Assembly (NCBI RefSeq): GCF_037080055.1
Contig: NZ_JBAOJI010000004.1
Span: forward strand, 1-64,000
Direction: 5' to 3'
Source: Halovenus sp037080055
Lineage (GTDB): Archaea; Halobacteriota; Halobacteria; Halobacteriales; Haloarculaceae
DNA: 64,000 nt
Shown here: piece after piece, positions 58,232-64,000 of the stretch
Layout: the number at the start of each line of letters is the position of its first letter
Numbering within the stretch: the stretch's first letter is position 1
The notes under the pieces: model-generated
Told to the model about the DNA's origin: nothing
Database searches by the model: none
Seen by the model: the letters and a program-made list of their open reading frames with translations, nothing else
Made by a program: the position numbers and the translations under genes

Positions 58232-58693
58232 ATGAACGCCCGCCCGGGACCAGCGTACGTTGCTGCGACGGTGGTCGCGGCGGTGCTGGCCATCGTCGGG
58301 GCGTATCTCCCGTGGGTCAAGAAGCATCCAGATGGGTACAGGAACGGACAAGCCTACTATACATCCGAATATCTGCCGGCCGCAGAAGCGGGGTTTCAGG
58401 GCCTCGACGTAGTTGTTGTCGCACTCGGCGTCGCTGTCATCGGGGTCGTTGCGGGAGCGCGATACCGTGGCTGGCTGCCTGATGTTGTACTACTCGGCAG
58501 TGGCGTCGTACTGCTCCTGTTATCCGGAGACAGGTTGAAGCGGTTCCGACCAGTCGAACGATACACAGTCGAACCAGGGTTGTATCTCGTTCTCGTCAGC
58601 GGACTACTGCTCGTCCTCGTGGGGGCGGGGGCGCTCCTCAGACGACGGATTGTGGCCCGGATAGCGGAGGACAGTGACCAAGAAGTCGGTTAG
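58232..58693 (+). CDS. Four-helix membrane protein
   Basis: The 153-residue protein has four hydrophobic segments (about 8-27, 59-76, 82-100, 117-138), the first followed by a polar PWVKKHPDGYRNGQAYYTSE loop. It starts 2 bp after cysK and is probably co-transcribed. No family is recognised. Confidence 0.68.
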   Translation: MNARPGPAYVAATVVAAVLAIVGAYLPWVKKHPDGYRNGQAYYTSEYLPAAEAGFQGLDVVVVALGVAVIGVVAGARYRGWLPDVVLLGSGVVLLLLSGDRLKRFRPVERYTVEPGLYLVLVSGLLLVLVGAGALLRRRIVARIAEDSDQEVG

Positions 58694-58781
58694 TTCATTC
58701 CGTTGCTGATCGGAGCGGACAGGGTAGTCGTGAACCGCGTAACCACCGACTGTTTTCACCGAGCCAGTCGAACTGTGGCGT

Positions 58782-59546
58782 ATGCAGGTGAGATTTCTCG
58801 GAACCGGGAGCGCGATGCCGACAGGCGAGCGGTTCCAGACCGGGCTGTTGGTAGAGGGTGAGAAACCGTTGCTGGTCGACTGCGGCAGCGGCGTGTTACA
58901 CGGGTTAGCGAGGACCGATGTCGGCTACGAGGGTGTCGACACGCTACTTTTGACCCACCACCATCTGGATCACGTCTCCGACATCCCGGTCCTGATGAAA
59001 GCACGCTGGTTGGCTGGCGAGGAGTCGCTGACGATCTACGGCCCCGCCGGCACCGAGGAGTTGATCGAGGGGCTGCTCGACACCCACGAGTACATGCAAG
59101 ATCGGCTCGATCTGGAGATCCACGAACTCGATCCCGCAGATGGACCGTTCGATATCGCCGGCTTCGAGGTCGATGCGATGGAGACCCGCCACTCGATGCA
59201 CTGTCTGGCTTACCGGTTCGAGCGCGGTCCAGGGAGTCCACCCTTCGTGTTCAGCGGCGACAGCGAGGCCTTCGAGGAGTTGATCGAGTTCGCCGACGGC
59301 GCGGCGGTGCTGGTCCACGACTGTTCGTTCCCCGACGAGGTCGACGTGTCGAACCACCCGACGCCAACAAGTCTCGGCACCGCACTGGCCGACGCCGACG
59401 CGGAGATCGGTCGCGTCTATCTGACCCATCTCTACCCGCACACGGAAGGCCGACAGGAGGAGATGCTCGACGCGATTGCCGACGCTTACGATGGGGACGT
59501 TCGCTTCGCGCGTGACGGGTTGAGTCTGGATATAAGCGGGGCGTAG
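58782..59546 (+). CDS. Metallo-beta-lactamase-fold hydrolase (RNase Z-like)
   Basis: The 254-residue protein starts MQVRFLGTGSAMPTGERFQT and has the zinc motif THHHLDHVSD (His59, His61, Asp63, His64), TRHSMHCLAYRFE, VFSGDSEAFEELIEFADGA, VLVHDCSF and HLYPHTEGRQEE. This layout matches archaeal RNase Z-like and arylsulfatase-like cytosolic hydrolases; tRNA 3' processing cannot be assigned without the exosite insertion, which is not evident. Confidence 0.87.
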   Translation: MQVRFLGTGSAMPTGERFQTGLLVEGEKPLLVDCGSGVLHGLARTDVGYEGVDTLLLTHHHLDHVSDIPVLMKARWLAGEESLTIYGPAGTEELIEGLLDTHEYMQDRLDLEIHELDPADGPFDIAGFEVDAMETRHSMHCLAYRFERGPGSPPFVFSGDSEAFEELIEFADGAAVLVHDCSFPDEVDVSNHPTPTSLGTALADADAEIGRVYLTHLYPHTEGRQEEMLDAIADAYDGDVRFARDGLSLDISGA

Positions 59547-59549
59547 CGG

Positions 59550-60191
59550 TCATGCGGTGAGTCGTTCGACATCGATGAAGAGCAGGTGACCGACGATGCC
59601 GAACCCGGCGACGGCCACGGCGATGCCGAAAAGCAGCCCGGACCGACCGACAGCGCCGATTCCGGCGACGATATCGGGAACGATCGTCGGGAAATCAGCC
59701 GAGCGCAGCAGCTCCGCAATCCTCTCATACGGTGCGGCCGATCCGTCCGCGACCGAGAAAATGAACTGAACGCCGACGGCGACCAGCACGCCGCCGACGA
59801 TGGCACTCGCGACCCAGACGCCGAGATAAAATGCTACGAGCCCTGTCAGCCCGACGATCAGGGTGGTCGCGTAGATCAAGATCGGGTTGGTGAACAACCG
59901 GGTGCCGAGATCGAGACCGTAGGCGATTGGTAGCACCACGGCGGCAATACCGAGTAACAGGACCAGGAGTGCGATGCTGAACGCCGCGGCAGACAGTCCG
60001 TAGACGAATTCCCGAGCAAGCGGGACTCCTCGTAACACGTCGATTGCCGGTGCGGTCGCCGCGGCCTGTACTCCGAGGTAGAACCCGACGAGACCGACAA
60101 TTCCGTAGCAGATCCGCAGAAAGTACAACCCACTCGGCGCGATGGTGAGCCCCAGGGCAATCGCGAACAGTCCGACGACGGCCCCCGGCAT
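59550..60191 (-). CDS. Integral membrane protein
   Basis: The 213-residue protein has about six transmembrane helices with YFLRICYGIVGLVGFYLGV near the start and IATLLRSADF-like polar stretch (AELLRSADFPTIVP) between the last helices. No family is recognised. It converges with the metallo-hydrolase gene, 3 bp between stops. The ATG at 60191 is preferred because the longer frame begins with a soluble, unrelated stretch. Confidence 0.68.
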   Translation of the reverse strand: MPGAVVGLFAIALGLTIAPSGLYFLRICYGIVGLVGFYLGVQAAATAPAIDVLRGVPLAREFVYGLSAAAFSIALLVLLLGIAAVVLPIAYGLDLGTRLFTNPILIYATTLIVGLTGLVAFYLGVWVASAIVGGVLVAVGVQFIFSVADGSAAPYERIAELLRSADFPTIVPDIVAGIGAVGRSGLLFGIAVAVAGFGIVGHLLFIDVERLTA

Positions 60192-60366
60192 AGGTGAGAG
60201 ATGATCACAACCGGCAATAACGATTCTTGCCAACTACCGATGGATACACTCGTATAGTCACGAGCGAATGCCGGATTCGGTCGGTCGCCTTCGCAATTCG
60301 GGGTGTGACGAGACGCCGATAGCAACACGTGTCGAGACCCCGCCGCAAGGTCCGGTACGTTCGCGA

Positions 60367-60471
60367 GCCAGGGGAGCGATTGCGAACTACGCCCGGACTC
60401 GCTTCGCTCGTCCGGTCTAGTTCAAATCCCTCCGAGATGGCTTTCACTGCTCACGTTTGTTCGCAGTAGAA
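60367..60471 (-). repeat. Composite element 3' of tRNA-Thr
   Basis: Reading away from the tRNA on the reverse strand: a hairpin at 60475-60439 (GGCTTTCTACTGC, loop GAACAAACGTGA, GCAGTGAAAGCC); GGAGGGATTTGAAC at 60433-60420, a perfect 14-bp inverted copy of the tRNA T arm (60492-60479); a second hairpin CCGGAC/GTCCGG (60415-60393); and a degenerate direct copy of the tRNA 3' end (60388-60367, sharing the last 9 bases TCCCCTGGC). The same order occurs after tRNA-Ser at 37412-37519. Confidence 0.75.
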
Positions 60472-60545
60472 AGCCAGGGGAGGGATTTGAACCCTCGAAC
60501 TCCCGATTACAAGTCGGGTGCTTGAACCGCCCAAGCTCCCCTGGC
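60472..60545 (-). tRNA. tRNA-Thr (anticodon UGU)
   Basis: The 74-nt gene is on the reverse strand. Acceptor GCCAGGG pairs with CCCTGGC, discriminator U73, D stem GCTT/AAGC, anticodon arm CCCGA-CTTGTAA-TCGGG with anticodon TGT, T arm GAGGG-TTCAAAT-CCCTC. Position 8 reads G and position 14 reads G, where U8 and A14 are normally found. Confidence 0.9.
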
Positions 60546-60598
60546 GCATCCTCACCTTGTAGGTCATCCTTTGAGTGAGTATCGTTTTCGAGTCGCGG

Positions 60599-61054
60599 CT
60601 ACTCGATGGACTTCTCCAGTTCGAGTCGCTGGGGAGTGTACTCACGTGCCCGATAGAACTGGCGGGCACGGTCGTTGTCGGCCATCACGTGCAGCGCAAC
60701 CGTATCGACACCACGGTCACTGAGACGTTGTTCCGCCCGCGAGAGGAGTTCGGACCCGGTTCCATCACCGCGAAAACTCGGTCGGACAAATAGATTTTCG
60801 ACGATTCCGCGGGTGACATCCTGCTCGAAACTGCCCTGTTCGACGGTGAACATGACGAACCCACAGAGCTGGTCAGCACGCGCGAGAAGAAGCTGGTCAC
60901 CAGTAATATGCCGGAGCACGGACTCGCGGATCTGTGTGCGATTCGGTTCGGCCGGGATATGTGAGCCGTACTTTCGTTGTCCATCCGCCAGCGCGAGCCA
61001 CATCTCGACGACAGCGTCGGCGTCGTCTGTGTCGGCGACCTGAATCTCCGCCAT
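60599..61054 (-). CDS. GNAT-family N-acetyltransferase
   Basis: The 151-residue protein has the acetyl-CoA binding motif VENLFVRPSFRGDGTGSELLSRAEQ (only described here as residues about 86-110, with the R-x-x-G-x-G/A loop RGDGTGS) and VALHVMADNDRARQFYRAREY. The substrate is unknown. Its ATG overlaps the stop of the CBS-domain gene by one base (TGATG), so the two are coupled. Confidence 0.87.
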   Translation of the reverse strand: MAEIQVADTDDADAVVEMWLALADGQRKYGSHIPAEPNRTQIRESVLRHITGDQLLLARADQLCGFVMFTVEQGSFEQDVTRGIVENLFVRPSFRGDGTGSELLSRAEQRLSDRGVDTVALHVMADNDRARQFYRAREYTPQRLELEKSIE

Positions 61055-61632
61055 CACATCTCGCGGCAGTCCGCACAGAGCAACTGGCCGTTGAACGAAG
61101 TGAGATCGCGCGTCAGCGTCCCACAGACTTCACAGATCCCCTGATCCTCGAATCCCTCCTCGGCCGGCGGCGTGGTCGCCGTCCCCGCGCCGCCGATCGT
61201 CTCCTCGGCGAGTACCTCGCCGGAGGCCGTCGAGGTGGTGTCCTGTTCCGTCGGGTAGTTTCGACCGACGAGCAGATCGTTCTGCGTGAGGACCCCCTCC
61301 GGTTCCGATCCGTTTGTGACGACGAGTCTGCGGGCGGATTGGGTCGAAAGCTGGTCCGCCGCCGCCGAGACTGTCGTCTCCGGCGAGACAGTAGGAACGT
61401 GTTCAGACATCACGTCACCGACGGTCGCTTCGGACGGGTCCGGTCCGTCAACCAGCGTCGAGAGGATATTCCGCTCGGTCACCACACCGACGTGCTCACT
61501 GCCGTGAAGAACGACTGCCGTCTCCTTGTCTTCCTCCAAGAGCAGTTCGACCGTCTCGACTAATTCATCCGACTCCGTGACCCCGACGTACTCCCGATCC
61601 ATGATCTCACGCACAGTTAACTCCGAGTCCAT
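61054..61632 (-). CDS. CBS-domain protein with C-terminal zinc ribbon
   Basis: The 192-residue protein has a pair of CBS motifs (TVREIMDREYVGVTESDELV, GSEHVGVVTERNILSTLV; ATVGDVMSEHVPTVSPETTV, GVLTQNDLLVGRN), a Ser/Thr/Gly linker and a C-terminal zinc ribbon CEVCGTLTRD...LLCADCREM (about 168-192). CBS pairs bind adenosyl ligands; the ribbon may contact RNA or protein. It is a haloarchaeal architecture of unknown role. Confidence 0.9.
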   Translation of the reverse strand: MDSELTVREIMDREYVGVTESDELVETVELLLEEDKETAVVLHGSEHVGVVTERNILSTLVDGPDPSEATVGDVMSEHVPTVSPETTVSAAADQLSTQSARRLVVTNGSEPEGVLTQNDLLVGRNYPTEQDTTSTASGEVLAEETIGGAGTATTPPAEEGFEDQGICEVCGTLTRDLTSFNGQLLCADCREM

Positions 61633-61745
61633 ATGTGGACATTTACCATACCCGGGGAAAAAGCTGTCTCCAGTAGCCTTTTTACCGCAGTCCTCGTAAC
61701 ATTCCGGTTGCAGAAAGCCGATCCGTCACCCGAACGGCCAAGAGT

Positions 61746-62087
61746 CTACTCATCGAGTTCGCGCTCGGCCTCCTCGCGGATTTCAGAGTCGAGTAAGCGG
61801 AGTTTGTCCAGTGTAGAGTCGTACTCGACGACACCTGTCGCTGCGAGTTTCGGGAGATGGCGGTCGTAAATCTCGTACCGAGTCGACTCGACGGTATCGG
61901 AATCGACCTGGTCGGCGGCCTGACCAGTCTCTTCGGCCCGGATCTGGATCGCCAGATCACGCACAGACTTCTCACCGCCCGCCGCGGCCAGTGCACGAAG
62001 CAGCCGACACCGCCGTTCAGACGCGAACAAGTCCGTTCTGACTCGCTCCGGAATATCGCTGGGGTCGTGTCTGTTGAGAGTGCTCAT
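61746..62087 (-). CDS. Winged-helix transcriptional regulator
   Basis: The 113-residue protein starts MSTLNRHDPSDIPERVRTDL and has ERRCRLLRALAAAGGEKSVR and TRYEIYDRHLPKLAATGVVE, typical of the haloarchaeal winged-helix family once called ArsR-like (DUF7344 type). The acidic C terminus ends EEAERELDE. The start is at 62087; the frame extends upstream with no conserved sequence. The target is unknown. Confidence 0.82.
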   Translation of the reverse strand: MSTLNRHDPSDIPERVRTDLFASERRCRLLRALAAAGGEKSVRDLAIQIRAEETGQAADQVDSDTVESTRYEIYDRHLPKLAATGVVEYDSTLDKLRLLDSEIREEAERELDE

Positions 62088-62169
62088 TATTGAGGCTACA
62101 CGAGGCCGATACAAGTATGTTATGCGAGCACACACCAAGCGTCATCGGCGGGTGAGAAAACGGGGACAG

Positions 62170-62472
62170 TCAGGCGTGTTCGAGTCGGTACGGCCAGTAG
62201 TCGGCGTCACGCATCGCTGCGCCGACGGCCTTGTGGAATTCGGGGAAGTCCTCGAACTGCTCGTCGTCGTCGATGTTCTCGAAGATTTTCTCGACGCTGA
62301 CGACACGTTCGTAGTCCACCCGGACCGGGTGGTCACCGTACTGTTCGACGTACTCCCCGGCAGTGAAAGGGAAGTCCTCGCCTTCGTCGACTTTCTTCGC
62401 GAGGACAGCGTGGCCGTATTTGCGGCGTCCTTCGCTCCCTTCCTCGCCGTCGGGGTCGTGAGGCCAGTCCAT
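62170..62472 (-). CDS. Conserved haloarchaeal protein (DUF5785-like)
   Basis: The 100-residue acidic protein starts MDWPHDPDGEEGSEGRRKYG and has HAVLAKKVDEGEDFPFTAGE, YVEQYGDHPVRVDYERVVS and ends DADYWPYRLEHA. I recall this pattern as the haloarchaea-only family DUF5785, but cannot confirm it here. No catalytic motif is evident. Confidence 0.78.
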   Translation of the reverse strand: MDWPHDPDGEEGSEGRRKYGHAVLAKKVDEGEDFPFTAGEYVEQYGDHPVRVDYERVVSVEKIFENIDDDEQFEDFPEFHKAVGAAMRDADYWPYRLEHA

Positions 62473-62661
62473 ACGTGTACCTTTGGAGATTCACGCAAAA
62501 GCGTTTCTCTCTGCGGCCGTCGGAGACCGACGCAGGCGGCGGATCCGTGAGTCGCATGACAACTTTCATTGTGCTGGTGGTGAGTATACCTGACAATGGT
62601 TACGTTGTCGGGCGAACAGTCCGATAGAATCCCGACGCCGGGTCGACGGAGTGACCGCTGA

Positions 62662-63729
62662 ATGTCGCTGAGATCACTGCTGGAGAAAGAAGCCCACTGG
62701 AGTCTGCGCAACGCCCTCGTGCTCGTCTTTCTGTTGCTGCTGTTGCCGGGATTTTTCGCGGGCACCAGCGTCATCTTTCAGGACGTGTTGCCCCGGGACG
62801 TGCCCGTGGCTGTGGCCCCTGCCGACGACTCAGTCGACGAGTCGAACATGGAAGTCGTCGAGGGGACGATTGCAACCTTTACCGAACCGACCCGAGTCGA
62901 CGATATCGAGGAGGGCAGGGCAATGCTCGAACGCGAATCCGTCTACGCAGTCGTCGAGGTACCGACAAATCTGGACGATGCGAGTGCCGAAGCCGAGTTT
63001 CGGTTGATCGTCGACGGCGCTATCGTGCCGTTTCTCTCACCCTCCGAGATCATCGGCAACGTCCTCGAATCCGAGATGGACCGCATCTTCGACGCCGAGG
63101 TCAGCGCAGAACGCGAGGTCGTCGGCGAGGAAAAGACGCTCCCGGAGTATCTGTATCCCACCTTCCTGCTGACACTTGTGATCTTTTTCGCGTTTTCCTA
63201 CGTCCCGTACAACCTGAAAAACGAATCGGCAGTGCTCGACCGCTTGCGGGTCGAAGCCTCGCTCGAATCGGTCGTAGCCGCGAAACTGCTCTTCTTTACG
63301 GCTCTCGTTACGGTTCCGATTGTCGTCTTTCACGCCGCAGCACTGTACTACGGCTACGCCGTTGCGACGCTGACGCCGGGGGCCGTGCTGACGCTCCTTT
63401 TGACCTTCCTGCTGGTATCGACGGTCAGTTCGACGATCATGATCCTCTCGCGGTTCTCGGGCGTGGGACTGTTCGTCAACGTCACGGCGATGCTCGGAGT
63501 CGTTGCGCTGTCGGCGCTGGCATTTCCGCTCGGTTTCTTCTCGCCGATCCGGACGACCGTCGCACAGTTGTTGCCGACCTACTACGCCGGGATCATCACC
63601 CGCAGTATGATGCTCAAGGGCAGTAGTCTGGCGACCTTTGCCGACTGGCTGGCACTGCTTGTGGGCTGTCTGGTCGTCGCTGTGGTGGCGCTCGAAGGAT
63701 CGATTATCTACTACCGGAGGTCGAGCTAA
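62662..63729 (+). CDS. ABC-2 type transporter permease
   Basis: The 355-residue protein has an N-terminal helix (about 17-36), a large extracytoplasmic domain (about 37-160) and five helices (from PTFLLTLVIFFAFSYVPYNL onward), the plan of ABC-2 exporter permeases such as NatB/YhaP. The next gene, overlapping by one base (TAATG), is its ATPase. The exported substrate is unknown. Confidence 0.88.
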   Translation: MSLRSLLEKEAHWSLRNALVLVFLLLLLPGFFAGTSVIFQDVLPRDVPVAVAPADDSVDESNMEVVEGTIATFTEPTRVDDIEEGRAMLERESVYAVVEVPTNLDDASAEAEFRLIVDGAIVPFLSPSEIIGNVLESEMDRIFDAEVSAEREVVGEEKTLPEYLYPTFLLTLVIFFAFSYVPYNLKNESAVLDRLRVEASLESVVAAKLLFFTALVTVPIVVFHAAALYYGYAVATLTPGAVLTLLLTFLLVSTVSSTIMILSRFSGVGLFVNVTAMLGVVALSALAFPLGFFSPIRTTVAQLLPTYYAGIITRSMMLKGSSLATFADWLALLVGCLVVAVVALEGSIIYYRRSS

Positions 63730-64000
63730 TGAGCGGCCAGATCGAACTCGACGGCGTCACACGGGAGTACGACTCGGTCGTGGCCGTGGACGACCTCTCG
63801 CTGCGGATCGGCGGTGGACAGTATCACTGCTTGCTGGGACCGAACGGATCGGGCAAGTCGACGTTGATGCGGCTCATATTGGGGCTGACACAGCCGACAG
63901 CGGGAGAGATCCGAATTCCCGATATCGTGATCGGCTGTGGGTTCCAGTCGCCGAATTTCTATCCGAGTCTCACCGTCCGGGAGAACATCTCGGTGTTCGC
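63729..64000 (+). CDS. ABC transporter ATP-binding protein, 5' part
   Basis: The visible 90 residues start MSGQIELDGVTREYDSVVAV and contain Walker A LLGPNGSGKSTLMRLILGL and the Q-loop region VIGCGFQSPNFYPSLTVREN. The gene runs off the right edge. Its one-base overlap with the permease gene shows that the two form one exporter. Confidence 0.92.
   Translation, partial: MSGQIELDGVTREYDSVVAVDDLSLRIGGGQYHCLLGPNGSGKSTLMRLILGLTQPTAGEIRIPDIVIGCGFQSPNFYPSLTVRENISVF

Noticed and set aside
60451..60669. 72-residue reverse frame over tRNA-Thr
   Set aside because: It reads through the tRNA and trailer hairpin and has no coding features.

Overview
The window comes from the main chromosome of a halophilic archaeon (class Halobacteria). 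The evidence is high-GC DNA, very acidic predicted proteins, a rRNA operon read 16S - tRNA-Ala - 23S with tandem CTTAAG-type promoters, an MC1 chromosomal protein, halocyanin, a halobacterial transducer, PGF-CTERM and Tat-exported proteins, and many ATG codons about 25-30 nt after a TATA box (leaderless transcripts). The genus cannot be fixed from the sequence alone.

Layout. 1-3.5 kb: a minus-strand rRNA operon (partial 23S, tRNA-Ala, complete 16S) with a pre-16S processing stem and four upstream promoters arranged as two diverged 230-bp modules. 3.7-9.5 kb: MC1, pyrD, a sulfatase-fold protein, Elp3 and a Usp protein. 9.5-12.9 kb: the upper Entner-Doudoroff pathway (glucose dehydrogenase, KDG aldolase, gluconate dehydratase). 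13-22 kb: coaBC, two type IV pilins, a purine phosphoribosyltransferase, pdxS, halocyanin, MscS, a membrane protein with a Gln/Tyr/Gly tail, and thrB. 22.3-26 kb: an aa3-type oxidase operon with fused subunits I and III. 26-31.9 kb: creatininase-family protein, pgk, a cytochrome b-molybdoenzyme fusion and a PGF-CTERM surface protein. 31.9-33.2 kb: a solitary IS200/IS605-type TnpB element sitting on the stop codon of a quinone reductase gene. 34-40.8 kb: a transducer, a MOSC protein, tRNA-Ser, small membrane proteins and lipA. 40.9-46.5 kb: two transcription units led by palindromic DtxR-type iron boxes, with a flavoprotein, a FecCD permease, a FepC-type ATPase and four haloarchaeal proteins of unknown function. 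47-52.2 kb: a complete 2-oxoacid (pyruvate) dehydrogenase operon (E1a, E1b, E2, E3). 52.2-53.7 kb: a NicO nickel/cobalt transporter opposite nikR. 53.9-64 kb: a Bat-type regulator, YyaL-type and thioredoxin proteins, cysteine synthase, a metallo-hydrolase, tRNA-Thr, a CBS/zinc-ribbon protein and the start of an ABC export system.

The metabolic genes connect: glucose is oxidised and split by the Entner-Doudoroff genes, pgk lies in lower glycolysis, pyruvate enters the dehydrogenase complex whose E2 is lipoylated by LipA, and electrons leave through the oxidase and halocyanin.

The most interesting non-coding signal is a composite about 105 bp long immediately 3' of both tRNA-Ser and tRNA-Thr. 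Each copy has a hairpin with a near-identical loop, an inverted copy of the tRNA T arm, a second hairpin and a degenerate direct copy of the tRNA 3' end. Other notable items are the iron-box operons with an apparently missing or eroded binding protein, the glutamine-rich tail, a possible dual Sec/Tat membrane molybdoenzyme, and the exact reconstruction of the TnpB element's empty site.
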